From NCBI RefSeq assembly GCF_900115245.1, contig NZ_FOVT01000006.1, forward strand, positions 186,001-250,000: DNA of 64,000 nucleotides, given 5' to 3'. Below the pieces are notes generated by a model. The model was not told the DNA's origin, ran no database searches, and was given only the letters and a program-made list of their open reading frames with translations. The stretch comes from Mesorhizobium sp. NFR06 (GTDB lineage Bacteria; Pseudomonadota; Alphaproteobacteria; Rhizobiales; Rhizobiaceae). Shown here piece by piece: positions 44,541-53,332 of the stretch (positions within the stretch are counted from its first letter, which is position 1; every line of letters begins with the position of its first letter). Made by a program: the position numbers and the translations under genes.

Positions 44541-45374
44541 ATGAGAGGCATCCTCTCCGACAGGATAGGCGCGGCGCTGTTGATGGCGCCGCTGCTCCTG
44601 TTCCTGATCCTTGCCTATGCCTGGCCGTTCCTCGGCGTGGTGAAGTGGAGTTTTACGCTCCCCACGCCGGGCCTCGGTCAGTACCATGCGCTGCTCACCG
44701 ACGACCTGGTGCAGTCGGTGTTCATCCGCACGCTGCGCATCGCGGCCATCGTTACCGTCGTTTCGGTCACGGCGGCCTATGCGATCACCGTGGTGTGGGT
44801 GCGCGGCAGCCCGGTGCAGCGCGTGCTCGCCGAATTCTGCATCCTGGTGCCGTTCTGGATCTCGGTCTTGACGCGCGCCTTCGGCTGGGTGGCGCTTTTG
44901 TCCAACCGCGGCCTGATCAACACCTGGCTGCAATCGATCGGCTTCATCTCCGAGCCGCTGACCCTGGTGCGCAACGAGTTCGGCGTCATCGTCGGCATGT
45001 CGCATTTCCTCATCCCCTTCGCGGTGTTCCCGCTGGCGTCGGCGATGCGCAGCCTCGACGAGCGCGTGCTGCTTGCCGCACGCGGCCTGGGCTCCAGCCG
45101 CATGCGCACCTTCTGGACCGTGTTCGTGCCGATGACGCGCTCCGGCATCATCGGCTCGGCGCTGATCGTCTTCGTCTTCTCGCTCGGCTTCTTCGTTACG
45201 CCGGCGATCCTCGGCGGCGGCCGCAGCGTCATGATCGCGGAGCTCATTTATCTGCGCATCTTCCAGAGCCCGGACTGGGGATTGGGCGCGGCGATCAGTG
45301 TCGTGCTGGTGGTGTTCGTCGGCGCGCTGATGGCGCTGTTGTTCCGCTACGTCAAACCGAAGCAACTGGTGTAG
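44541..45374 (+). CDS. ABC transporter permease, PotB type
   Basis: This 277-residue inner-membrane protein has about six membrane segments. The ATPase-contact loop is recognisable: EERV-like SLDERVLLAARGLGSSRMRT with the conserved Gly, around residues 170-190. It starts 25 bp after the binding protein gene. It pairs with the permease at 45380. Confidence 0.92.
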   Translation: MRGILSDRIGAALLMAPLLLFLILAYAWPFLGVVKWSFTLPTPGLGQYHALLTDDLVQSVFIRTLRIAAIVTVVSVTAAYAITVVWVRGSPVQRVLAEFCILVPFWISVLTRAFGWVALLSNRGLINTWLQSIGFISEPLTLVRNEFGVIVGMSHFLIPFAVFPLASAMRSLDERVLLAARGLGSSRMRTFWTVFVPMTRSGIIGSALIVFVFSLGFFVTPAILGGGRSVMIAELIYLRIFQSPDWGLGAAISVVLVVFVGALMALLFRYVKPKQLV

Positions 45375-45379
45375 CCGAG

Positions 45380-46186
45380 ATGCCGACCTACCGCCCCGGT
45401 CCCGTCTCGCTCGTCCTCGCCGTCGTGGTGGCGCTGTTCCTGCTCATGCCGCTGCTTGCCGTCATCCCGGTGTCGCTGACGCCGAGCCGCATGCTGACGA
45501 TGCCGACGGGTGAGTTGTCGCTGCGCCACTACCGCTCGCTGATCGAGGACCCGCGCTGGCTGGACTCGATCCTGCTCTCGTTGCGGATCGGCGTGGTCAG
45601 CAGCGCCTTCTCGACGCTGCTCGCGCTCACCTTCAGCCTTGGCGTGTGGATGTTCCAGCCGCGCTTCACCGCAGCCCTCGTCGGCTTCGTGCTGTTGCCG
45701 ATGGTGGTGCCGCCGGTGGTCTCGGCGGTGACGCTCTATTTCCTGCTCACCTCGGTTTCCGGCATCTCGTCCTTCTTCGGCTACGACACATGGCTGGGTG
45801 TCGCCATGGCGCATTCGGTGATGACGGTGCCCTTCGCCACGGTGCTCATTTTGGTGTCGCTCAGCCAGCTCGACCGCCGCATCGACCTCGCCGCGCGCGG
45901 GCTCGGCGCCAGCGTGTGGGAGCGCGCGACGCGCATCATCATGCCCAACATCAAGTTCGGCATCGTCACCGCCGCGCTGCTTTCCTTCGTGCTGTCCTGG
46001 GAGGAGATCGGCGTCACGCTGTTCATCACCTCGGTCAACGCGATCACGCTGCCGCGCCTGATGTGGATGGGCCTGCGCGACAACATCGACCCGGCGATCG
46101 CGGCGCTTTCGGTTATCCTGATCATCATCACCGTGCTGGTGCTCATCGCGCGCAGCCTGATCGCACGGCGGCAACCCACGCCATGA
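45380..46186 (+). CDS. ABC transporter permease, PotC type
   Basis: This 268-residue inner-membrane protein has about six segments and the loop QLDRRIDLAARGLGASVWER (EAA-type coupling motif) near residues 155-175. It starts 5 bp after the previous permease stop, so the two are co-translated. A hairpin at 46199-46228 follows the stop, which ends the transporter operon. Confidence 0.92.
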   Translation: MPTYRPGPVSLVLAVVVALFLLMPLLAVIPVSLTPSRMLTMPTGELSLRHYRSLIEDPRWLDSILLSLRIGVVSSAFSTLLALTFSLGVWMFQPRFTAALVGFVLLPMVVPPVVSAVTLYFLLTSVSGISSFFGYDTWLGVAMAHSVMTVPFATVLILVSLSQLDRRIDLAARGLGASVWERATRIIMPNIKFGIVTAALLSFVLSWEEIGVTLFITSVNAITLPRLMWMGLRDNIDPAIAALSVILIIITVLVLIARSLIARRQPTP

Positions 46187-46198
46187 CGCCCGAAACGA

Positions 46199-46228
46199 AA
46201 GAGGCCCGCCGGCAGCGGCGAGCCTCTT
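46199..46228 (+). terminator. Probable terminator of the ABC transporter operon
   Basis: The arms AAGAGGC (46199-46205) and GCCTCTT (46222-46228) enclose a GC-rich loop, 12 bases after the permease stop. The T-run after it is poor (gtgg), so efficiency is uncertain. Confidence 0.5.
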
Positions 46229-46575
46229 GTGGAGCCGAAGTGGAAGTTCGGCGCCGTCATGATCCGGGGGTGTGGATCTCCTCGGAGGTTAGCCAACGGG
46301 GCTCGGCCGCGCGACTTACAAATCCGTAATCTTCGCCCGGACGAGTCGGCCGGCCATACGAAAAAAGCCTGCCCTATCAAAGGTTTGAAGTCGTCGGCCG
46401 ATATTCGAAGCACGGCCTCTCAAGCAAATGTGACAGGCTGCCTGACAGCGTCGGCTTCAGGACGCGCCGGAACATGAGCGGCGGCGCCATGCGGCCTGTG
46501 TGCTCGCGGTTCCGCGTCGTCGAGGCGCCGCGCCGGACGAAGGCCCCCCGGCCTCGTCCGTGCGTAGCAGGCGGT
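46229..46575. other. Intergenic region, nothing recognised
   Basis: This 347-bp gap lies between two convergent genes. Frames crossing it are antisense or Arg-rich; no site or repeat is recognised. Confidence 0.4.
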
Positions 46576-46947
46576 TCAGGCGGCCTGCGGCCGCCGCATC
46601 CTCTCGACAAAAGCCTGCCTTGCCGGCCCGGCAAGCGGCTTGCCCGTGGCCAGCAAGCCGTCGAGCAGCGCCAGAAGCTCGCGCGCTGCCGATGACTTGC
46701 ACGAATAATAGACCATTTGACGATCGCGGCGGGTTTCCACCAGGCCAAACCTGCGCAGTTTGGCCAGGTGTTGCGACAGCGCCGACTGGCTGAGTTCGAC
46801 CTTGTCGGCGAGCACGCCGACAGAGAGTTCGCCCTCGGCGAGATAGTTCATGATGAGCAGACGCTTCTCGTTGCCCATCACCGCGAGAAAGGCTGCCGCG
46901 CTTTCTGCGTTGGCGGTAAGTTTCTTGGTGACCATCGATTTCCCCAT
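46576..46947 (-). CDS. ArsR-family transcriptional regulator
   Basis: This 123-residue winged-helix repressor has the segment MGNEKRLLIMNYLAEGELSV, then ELSQSALSQHLAKLRRFGLV as recognition helix and RRDRQMVYYSCKS as wing. No CxC metal site is seen in the recognition region; a lone Cys lies in the wing. It is therefore more like the redox/sulfur (BigR/SqrR) or general type than a true arsenic sensor, although one Cys is insufficient for disulfide sensing. An alternative start four codons later (46935) has GGGGA upstream. Confidence 0.88.
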   Translation of the reverse strand: MGKSMVTKKLTANAESAAAFLAVMGNEKRLLIMNYLAEGELSVGVLADKVELSQSALSQHLAKLRRFGLVETRRDRQMVYYSCKSSAARELLALLDGLLATGKPLAGPARQAFVERMRRPQAA

Positions 46948-47359
46948 GCTTCATGCTCTTCCGAAGGCCATGGGGGCGATGGCTTCAGAGTTCCAGAGCG
47001 TTGGTGGGTCTGCCCCGGTTTGGATACGGGACCGACCCTGCTTCTTTTCGACCAGAACCCCTTCGTAACCCGGTTGCCACCACGACGGGGATGCTGGTCT
47101 CGGACAAAAGCGCGGCGCTTTTCCAGGCGCAAGTCGATGCAGACTCGGAAAAATTCCGCACTGCTAATGCGTATCAGCGCAGCGCTCCTTCATCAAGAAC
47201 ATAACGAGGCCGGCAAAACAACGGCCGGCCGCAGGCGAAGAAGCATACCAGCCGCCGTGCCGGCCTGAAGACACCTGCCGCGATGTCGCCGCGACTCACC
47301 CCCAACTTGAAAGCATGCTAATATTGGCCGGGCACGAGGGCCGGGCAGAGGAGGAAGCC
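46948..47359. other. Intergenic region, nothing recognised
   Basis: This 412-bp gap lies between divergent genes (ArsR at 46947 and the small gene at 47360). It presumably holds the promoters of both. No palindromic operator is obvious, and open frames in it are not protein-like. Confidence 0.4.
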
Positions 47360-47554
47360 ATGTCCGCCGTACGCAGCACTTTCAACCCCGATGAAACGGC
47401 CATGCTTGGCCGTGTCTATCAGAAAGGCGCTGTCGAGGGCGAAACCGCCGAGCAGAAGGAAGCACGCGCCTCGCGCATCATCGCCAATTACATGGCCGGC
47501 ATCACTGATGAGGCGGAACTGATCGAACTGTCGCGGAAGCCGCTCGGGAGATGA
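47360..47554 (+). CDS. Small hypothetical protein
   Basis: This 64-residue protein starts MSAVRSTFNPDETAMLGRVY. GAGGAGGAAG is directly upstream, a strong ribosome site. The sequence is helical and charged (GETAEQKEARASRIIANYMA, then DEAELIELSRK). No family is recognised, but the composition and site make it a real gene. Confidence 0.65.
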   Translation: MSAVRSTFNPDETAMLGRVYQKGAVEGETAEQKEARASRIIANYMAGITDEAELIELSRKPLGR

Positions 47555-47668
47555 GCGGGTGTACTTGGATCGTCATGAGCCGGTTTCACGCAAAATTGAC
47601 AGTCCGGAATGGAACTTCCTGAAAAACCTCGTGTTCCAATGCGTTCGGCAAGCAGCGGGGTTTTCGCG

Positions 47669-47914
47669 ATGATGCAGGGATGGTTTTCCAAGCCGGTAGA
47701 AGTGGCCGTCGGCGTTTCCGGCTCGATCCGCCACATATCCAACGCTGAGCAAGCCATCGAGCTGCTGACCGGCCAATGGCGCGACGCCGGCAGCGCGCAG
47801 CATGGCGCGGCCTTGCGCGCCTGCCGCCGGGCGATCCGCGGCGACGTCTCGGCGGACAACGCCAGGGAGGCCTTCATCGTCGCCGCGCGCGAGGCGCATG
47901 TGCTGGTCGAATAG
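47669..47914 (+). CDS. DUF982 domain protein, copy 1
   Basis: This 81-residue protein is in the rhizobial DUF982 pattern: WFSKPVEVAVGVSGSIRHIS, then AIELLTGQWRDAG, then ALRACRRAIRGDVSADNARE with a helical tail FIVAAREAHVLV. The function is unknown. The paralogue at 48506 shares the layout FxxPVxV then CRxA. Two ATG codons (47669 and 47672) are possible. Confidence 0.8.
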   Translation: MMQGWFSKPVEVAVGVSGSIRHISNAEQAIELLTGQWRDAGSAQHGAALRACRRAIRGDVSADNAREAFIVAAREAHVLVE

Positions 47915-47940
47915 ACCCAAGGCGGCACCTGACGACCGGG

Positions 47941-48225
47941 CTATCGGTAGAAGAGCAATAAAAGCACCGTGACGGCGAACGCTGCCGGCGAGAGCAGGAT
48001 CGCGGCCCGCAAAACGCACATGGCAAGGTGGAGCGGAGTGGACATGCCCGCGAGCCGGCCCCTATCGATGGCGGCAATTGGCCGGAAGCCGGCGCGCCGG
48101 CCGGAACCGATGCTTGCGACCCGCTTCAGCGGCAAACAGCTGCGCTCAGCCTCCTCAAAAAGCCCGAAAGCGGTCGCGATCGGCGTGGCGGCGGTCATGG
48201 TGGACGCAAGCACGGCGATCAGCAT
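47941..48225 (-). CDS. Small putative membrane protein
   Basis: This 94-residue ORF has a short hydrophobic N-terminus (MLIAVLASTMTAATPIATAF) and a clear C-terminal membrane span (AAILLSPAAFAVTVLLLLFY). The middle is basic. The ribosome site is weak (GGGAACACC). It converges with the DUF982 gene. It is a moderate-confidence gene of unknown role. Confidence 0.45.
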   Translation of the reverse strand: MLIAVLASTMTAATPIATAFGLFEEAERSCLPLKRVASIGSGRRAGFRPIAAIDRGRLAGMSTPLHLAMCVLRAAILLSPAAFAVTVLLLLFYR

Positions 48226-48505
48226 GAGAGGTGTTCCCGCGTTTCAACGGCGCGTCCCGATTGACTAGCGTCGGCCGCGAGGGCGAGACCAGTGACTTTG
48301 GTCACGTGATCTTTGAGGTGCTCGGATCGCGGGTTCGCGGGTGACGATGAGCCGGTCCGAACGCGGGGCATCGGCGTCTCAAAAAACTTCGGAACCTAAC
48401 GCCCGATAGATGGTTAACGCGCGGGTCCCTCGAAGCGGACCCGCATCGGGCGCCGTCCGGCGCCGATTGCTTGCTCAAAAGACGATCATAAGAACGGAGA
48501 AAGTG

Positions 48506-48748
48506 ATGAACGATGTCTGGTTTTCCGAACCGGTGGTGATCGATTTCCAGCCAAACGGCCGTCGCAAAGTCTCAACCTGCTTCGAGGCGATGGAATGCCT
48601 GGACCAACGCTGGCCGAGAAAGGCGCGCGACCGCGCCTGGCGCTCCGCGAGCCGCGTATGCCGCGATGCGCTAGACGGCCTGCGCAGCCCTGTGGAAGCC
48701 CGCAAGACGCTGCGCAAAGCGGCCAAGGTCGCCGGCCTGCTCGCCTAG
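48506..48748 (+). CDS. DUF982 domain protein, copy 2
   Basis: This 80-residue protein starts MNDVWFSEPVVIDFQPNGRR, followed by CFEAMECLDQRWPRKARDRA and CRDALDGLRSPVEARKTLRK. This follows the DUF982 layout seen at 47669 but with low identity. CGGAG is 5-9 bases upstream. A terminator follows at 48783. The two genes may be old duplicates. Confidence 0.8.
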   Translation: MNDVWFSEPVVIDFQPNGRRKVSTCFEAMECLDQRWPRKARDRAWRSASRVCRDALDGLRSPVEARKTLRKAAKVAGLLA

Positions 48749-48782
48749 CCTAAAGTATCCATGGTGCCCACGGGGGCGCCGC

Positions 48783-48828
48783 CAGGCCCGTCGCGGTTTC
48801 CCATTGCCGCGGCGGGCCTGTGCTTTTG
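48783..48828 (+). terminator. Terminator after the DUF982 gene
   Basis: The stem CAGGCCCG-tcgcgg with ccgcg-GCGGGCCTG (48783-48820) is followed by TGCTTTT. It is the strongest intrinsic-terminator candidate in this part of the window. The remainder of the gap up to 49046 shows nothing else. Confidence 0.6.
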
Positions 48829-49046
48829 GGCAGGCGAAGTGACGGCCGACGCATACGCAGGATTGCGTTGGAACGCATCCGGTGGGGTACATGAAAACGC
48901 CGGCCGCTGGGCTTCAGGGTTGCCTGACGGGTTCAGGCCGTTCCATTTGGGCGAGTCGGGCCGCGGACTGCAACGCAAGCGCCGCGACGTGGTAAACGGG
49001 CGGTTACTATCCACAGGTACCGGCCGGTCGGCCGGGCGCGGCCCGA

Positions 49047-50012
49047 TCAGGCGAACCCGCCGAGCACCTCCGGAAACTGGACCGCCATCGCTCCTTCGTC
49101 CGCTTGCCTGGCGTAGATGCGGTGCATCTTCGTGCCGTCATATCTGGCCCGGCGGCGCTGCACGTCCTTGCCGAAAAGGCCGGCAAGGGCGTCAAAGCGC
49201 CGGAGGAAGCGCTTCGTCATGCCGCGTTCGAAAGGTATGCGCTGCTCGAAGGGTTTGCCCCAGGGCGTGTCCCTGGCCAGATCGCGCCAGACGCTGAGCG
49301 CTTCGAGTTCGACCCCGACCTGGTTGCCCCACGGCTTGCCGCCCGCGAAATGCCTGGCCCAGGCTTGCGAGAAGCGGAATTCCCTCGTGCCAAGCGATTG
49401 GAGATTCCAGTTTGGATGCATTGTCTGCCATTTGCCCTCGAAGACGACGTTGAGGGCATTTTGATCGTTCATCTGACCTTCGACAGCGAGCTTGCGGGCT
49501 TCCTTCATAAGCTGTTGTTCGCGCACCGGCGCCATGTTGAACACGATGATGCCGGCGTTGAAGTAGGGGGCGCCCGGCTGCATGGACATTTTTTCCCGGT
49601 AAGCTGGCCGGAAATACATGTAGTCATCATGCGCAGCGAGCAACGGCGCATGAACCGGCTGTCCCACCAGGTCGGCTATGTCCCGGTTGAAAAGAACGTC
49701 GCAGTCGACATGCGCAATGCGGTCGTAAGGCGCGAACTCCGCAAGCTGATCGACAAAGAGCCGGACGAACGTCGCGACGCTGCCGGGGCGAAAGCGGTAA
49801 CCTGACGCGGCCATGAATCCCGCAACATCAACCACCTGAATGCGATCCTTCAACAGACGATCGGCGACGCTTTTGTCGGCGTCGCTCGCTCCTAGATGAA
49901 GAATGAAACCGTCCGTCGGTTTTTGTGAAACATCCAATATCCGGCGCGCTGCAAGACAGGCATAGGGAAAGTACCTGGCATCAGCCGCTACGAAAAAACA
50001 TGATTTCGTCAT
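49047..50012 (-). CDS. Family 8 glycosyltransferase
   Basis: This 321-residue enzyme has the DxD-type donor site HVDCDVLFN at about 101-109 and the GT8 features PYFNAGIIVFN, MNDQNALNVVF and HFAGGKPWGN. It transfers a hexose from UDP-sugar to a surface glycan, for example lipopolysaccharide core. It is the last gene of a small minus-strand pair with the acetyltransferase, 10 bp apart. Confidence 0.9.
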   Translation of the reverse strand: MTKSCFFVAADARYFPYACLAARRILDVSQKPTDGFILHLGASDADKSVADRLLKDRIQVVDVAGFMAASGYRFRPGSVATFVRLFVDQLAEFAPYDRIAHVDCDVLFNRDIADLVGQPVHAPLLAAHDDYMYFRPAYREKMSMQPGAPYFNAGIIVFNMAPVREQQLMKEARKLAVEGQMNDQNALNVVFEGKWQTMHPNWNLQSLGTREFRFSQAWARHFAGGKPWGNQVGVELEALSVWRDLARDTPWGKPFEQRIPFERGMTKRFLRRFDALAGLFGKDVQRRRARYDGTKMHRIYARQADEGAMAVQFPEVLGGFA

Positions 50013-50022
50013 TCGCCGTCAT

Positions 50023-50616
50023 CTACCCCCGGACCGATTTGCTGGCGGTGCCTGCCACAAAATGCCGAGCTACGAAAGTTTCAATGGGACCGGAAAGCGC
50101 GGCCGCCTCGTCCTTGATCTTATCGTCGTTCCAATGCCACCACTGGATTGCCAGCAGCTTCGAAATGATCTCTTCGGGGAAGCGGTATCTGATCAACCTT
50201 GCCGGGGAGCCACCCACGATCGCGTAGGACGGCACGTTCCTGGTGACCACAGCTCCTGCCCCGACGACGGCGCCATCGCCGATTTGAACGCCCGGCAAAA
50301 TTATTGCGCCATGGCCTATCCAGACATCATTGCCGACAATGATGCCACCCGGTCTGCCGCCATTTGCGATCGGCTCGGGCTGCTTGAGCAGTCGGCTGTA
50401 AATCGGGAACGAGGTTGCGCTGCCGATCTGATGCTGGCCGGAGCACATGAAGAGCATCTGGCCGGCGACCGAGCAGAAGGCACCGACTTCCAGCGGAGCC
50501 TCTTTCGAAGGAAACAACACCTTTCGCCATGTCACGCCGTAGGTGTGACGGCCAACGGTCACATGCTCCGGTATTTTGGAGCGGACATCCTTCAGCCATT
50601 TGGAAAATGTCGACAT
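50023..50616 (-). CDS. CatB-type hexapeptide O-acetyltransferase
   Basis: This 197-residue left-handed beta-helix enzyme has hexapeptide-repeat turns ([20 protein letters not shown], then [17 protein letters not shown]) and the C-terminal [20 protein letters not shown] typical of the xenobiotic/CatB group. It could acetylate a sugar on the glycan built by the neighbouring transferases. Chloramphenicol acetylation is less likely in this context. GGAGG precedes ATG 50616. Confidence 0.9.
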   Translation of the reverse strand: MSTFSKWLKDVRSKIPEHVTVGRHTYGVTWRKVLFPSKEAPLEVGAFCSVAGQMLFMCSGQHQIGSATSFPIYSRLLKQPEPIANGGRPGGIIVGNDVWIGHGAIILPGVQIGDGAVVGAGAVVTRNVPSYAIVGGSPARLIRYRFPEEIISKLLAIQWWHWNDDKIKDEAAALSGPIETFVARHFVAGTASKSVRG

Positions 50617-50782
50617 TCGCAATCCTCCCCCCTCAGCCCTCGGGCGACATAGCCGCAGATCAGTCGAAGCAGCAAGCCCAGGACGTTCCGAAACTTCCCG
50701 TCGAAGCGACCATGGAAGCACCGGTTGATACGCGATCAGGCCAAGACTATACCCGCCACATCGGTCAGAAGGCGGGTGGACA

Positions 50783-51442
50783 GTGTTACAGGAAAGCTAT
50801 CTCGAATTCATACTGCGCTGGCATTTGTACCGCCGATGGCATCGTCCGCAGCGCCCGAAGAGGCAGGCCGAATTCAATTTCCATCAGTTGATGAAAGCCA
50901 CCCCGGCAAATGGCCTGTTCATCGATCTAGGCGCCAATATCGGGGATGTTACCCGTCATGCCTTGAGCTATGGCATGAGGGTCATCGCCTTCGAACCGGA
51001 TCCTACCGCGCTTGAGGTGCTGAGGCGCCGTTTCCGCAACGACGAGCGGGTCACGATCATCCCGAAAGCAGTCGGCGGGTCGGCACGAAAGGCCACCCTG
51101 CATCAAAGGCCGGATGCGCAGAACATCCGCATGACAGAGTGGTCATCCCTATTCGAGGTACCCGCGCATGCGAAAGGGAGCGCTTTTGAAGTCGAAGTGG
51201 TCGACCTGGTGGATTACCTGAAAGGAATTCGCGACCCTATTGCCATCGTCAAAATGGACATCGAGGGCGCCGAGGCGGAATGCATCGAAGCGATGCTGGA
51301 CGACGGCGTCCATCGCTCGATCGGTCGCATCCTCGTCGAGACTCATGAAAGGCTGTCGCCGGACTTGGCCGCCAGGATCGGAGCGCTGCGCCAGCGAATT
51401 TTCCGCGAGGGTATAGCCAACATCGACCTGGATTGGGGATGA
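50783..51442 (+). CDS. FkbM-family SAM-dependent methyltransferase
   Basis: This 219-residue protein begins at GTG 50783 (GGTGG upstream). The SAM motif is [20 protein letters not shown] at about 43-62, followed by [18 protein letters not shown] and [18 protein letters not shown], the FkbM signature. FkbM enzymes methylate hydroxyls on polysaccharides or lipids. It is divergent from the acetyltransferase (166-bp gap), as expected in a glycan-decoration cluster. Confidence 0.88.
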   Translation: MLQESYLEFILRWHLYRRWHRPQRPKRQAEFNFHQLMKATPANGLFIDLGANIGDVTRHALSYGMRVIAFEPDPTALEVLRRRFRNDERVTIIPKAVGGSARKATLHQRPDAQNIRMTEWSSLFEVPAHAKGSAFEVEVVDLVDYLKGIRDPIAIVKMDIEGAEAECIEAMLDDGVHRSIGRILVETHERLSPDLAARIGALRQRIFREGIANIDLDWG

Positions 51443-51548
51443 TCCCAAGTCGCCAGGCGACTGCTCAAGCGGCCAACTTGAAGCCGTTTGATTTTTCAGA
51501 GGCCCCGAGCAAAGAGAACGTCGGGGTTGCCATTCATGCGAGGCAGCG

Positions 51549-52475
51549 TTGGCATTCAAACCAATAGTGGACGGATTGAGCAAAAACCGGGCCGTCATCC
51601 GGGTAAAGACGCTCAGAAACCAATTCGTTTACAAGATTTTCGAATATCGAGGACGGGCATCCGGCCGCCTGCTTGCCAAGCAACTCCAGGAAGCCGGCGT
51701 GTCCCGCGTGTGCATCACGATCGCATTCAACACGCCGTGGGTGATCGACGCCTTGACGAAAGCGTGGGAAATGCAGTCGCCTGGCATGACGCTGGTCGTC
51801 GTCGACAACTCAACGAAGGTCGAGGCCAGGCAAGCTATTGCGCGCGTCTGCAAAATGCGCGGCGTGCCCTACCTTGCCCTGCCGATGCGGGTCGAAAAGC
51901 ACCTGTCGAGGTCGCACGGAACGGCGATCACATGGGCGTTCCACAACATCGTGCGCCACTTGAAGCCGGAGCTTTTCGGCTTCATCGATCACGACTGCTT
52001 CCCGGTCGCGCCGTTCGACATCCCGTCCAAGCTGGCCGGCAAAACCGTGTATGGACGCAGGGCATACGGCAGCGAAAACCACGTCTACAAGGCCGGGCCG
52101 GATGATCGGCACTGGAACCTGTGGGCAGGCTACTGCTTCTACCGGTTCTCCGCGGTGGCCGCCTGCAAACTGAATTTCGACCCCCGCTTGAGCCTTGGCC
52201 TCGACACCGGCGGCGCAAACTGGGCGGCCCTCTACTCGAAGCTCGCCGAGACGGAGGTCGCCGTCGCGACGCTGGAGCAGCGGCCGATGACGATGGCGGG
52301 CGCGGTCGGGCACCACGAGGTCATCGACGGCGCCTTCTTTCACCTCGCCGGCGTGTCATACCCCGAAAGGCCTGGCTATCATCATCGAACCGCGGAGCAT
52401 CGGCAAATGCTTCGCGACTATGTCTGGAACACTTATCTGGGCGGCCCGGCCGGACAGGGCGTGAGCGACTTCTGA
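51549..52475 (+). CDS. Glycosyltransferase (GT2-like)
   Basis: This 308-residue protein starts at TTG 51549 with GAGG 8-11 bases upstream. The first part gives CITIAFNTPWVIDALTKAWE and LVVVDNST, a GT-A nucleotide-binding fold, followed by GFIDHDCFPV with a DxD-like metal site at about 151-153. It lies in the same direction as the FkbM gene, 106 bp away. It is probably involved in the same surface glycan. The acceptor is unknown. Confidence 0.75.
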   Translation: MAFKPIVDGLSKNRAVIRVKTLRNQFVYKIFEYRGRASGRLLAKQLQEAGVSRVCITIAFNTPWVIDALTKAWEMQSPGMTLVVVDNSTKVEARQAIARVCKMRGVPYLALPMRVEKHLSRSHGTAITWAFHNIVRHLKPELFGFIDHDCFPVAPFDIPSKLAGKTVYGRRAYGSENHVYKAGPDDRHWNLWAGYCFYRFSAVAACKLNFDPRLSLGLDTGGANWAALYSKLAETEVAVATLEQRPMTMAGAVGHHEVIDGAFFHLAGVSYPERPGYHHRTAEHRQMLRDYVWNTYLGGPAGQGVSDF

Positions 52476-52605
52476 CCGGTGGCTTCCACGCGGTCTGGCC
52501 CTCGCGGCAATAACACACCGCCAATGGGTCGTGGGCTTGGTGGTTGATCGCTTCGCGAAGGCTTAGATCCATAGTCAACCGGATCTCACAAGCCATTGAA
52601 TAGAT

Positions 52606-52682
52606 TGGCGATCCCGGCAGGATTCGAACCTGCGACCATCGGCTTAGAAGGCCGGTGCTCTATCCAGCTGAGCTACGGGACC
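52606..52682 (-). tRNA. tRNA-Arg (anticodon TCT)
   Basis: A full cloverleaf is encoded on the minus strand with the CCA end genomically present (TGG at 52606-52608 on the plus strand). The acceptor arms are GGTCCCG and CGGGATC. The anticodon stem CCGGC / GCCGA encloses loop CTTCTAA, giving anticodon TCT. The T-arm GCAGGTTCGAATCCTGC is intact. Confidence 0.95.
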
Positions 52683-52726
52683 GTCGGCGGCCGAGCCGGC
52701 CGATGCGGGTTACACCAGACTCGACG

Positions 52727-53032
52727 TCAGTGCGTCCAGGGCGTCCTGCGGTCATAGCGGAAATTGTCCGAATAGGAAATCTGCCGGCGCTTGGCTTCCT
52801 TCGGCTCTTCGACGCGATAGGCGATCTTTTCCTTTTCGGCGTAGGCTACCGCCTCTTCCTTCGTGTCGAAGGTGAGCTTCACCTGGCTCAGCATGTCGCC
52901 CGAGGTGGTGTAGCCCATCAGCGGATCGATCTTCTTGCGCTGGGCGGGATCGAACTCCAGCACCCAATATCCGGTCTTGGCCTTGCCGGACTGCATCGCG
53001 GTTTTGGCTGGACTGAAAATACGCGCGGACAT
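52727..53032 (-). CDS. NADH dehydrogenase accessory subunit (NDUFS4-like, ETC complex I)
   Basis: This 101-residue protein is the alphaproteobacterial homologue of mitochondrial complex I subunit NDUFS4 (18 kDa). The diagnostic parts are ARIFSPAKTAMQSGKAKTGY, WVLEFDPAQRKKIDPLMGYT, then TFDTKEEAVAYAEKE and SYSDNFRYDRRTPWTH. It stabilises complex I from the cytoplasmic side. It stands alone next to tRNA-Arg, as is usual in Rhizobiales. AGAGGTGG precedes the start. Confidence 0.93.
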   Translation of the reverse strand: MSARIFSPAKTAMQSGKAKTGYWVLEFDPAQRKKIDPLMGYTTSGDMLSQVKLTFDTKEEAVAYAEKEKIAYRVEEPKEAKRRQISYSDNFRYDRRTPWTH

Positions 53033-53183
53033 GACCACCTCTTTGCCGCCCGACAATCCGGGCATTCTTGTTCGGCGCCGTCTCCGAGATCCTGTCGGGA
53101 GCCCGAAATCTCGCGCCAACCCGTCATTACTGTGCAATGGCCGCGGCGGCAAGGCCGCAAGCGGCGTGCTGCCCGCCATTGCT

Positions 53184-53263
53184 CAGGGAACCTCAGGCCC
53201 AGGGAACCTCGGGCCCAGCGAACCTCGGGCGCAGCGACCCTCGGGCGCAGGGAACCTCGCCCG
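53184..53263. repeat. Five tandem 16-bp repeats
   Basis: Five consecutive units of 16 bp with consensus CAGGGAACCTCGGGCC: 53184-53199, 53200-53215, 53216-53231, 53232-53247 and 53248-53263. Units differ by one to four bases. There are no spacers. It lies 70 bp upstream of the FMN-reductase fusion gene. It could vary in copy number by slippage or serve as a cluster of protein-binding sites. Confidence 0.9.
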
Positions 53264-53332
53264 GCTGACGACATTATCGAAATATCGGCCGGCCCAGGCC
53301 GATCCTTGCCATCATCAAACCGGACGTTCGCC

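Noticed and set aside
53184..53263. CRISPR array
   Set aside because: The 16-bp units are directly adjacent with no spacers, and no cas gene is present in the window.
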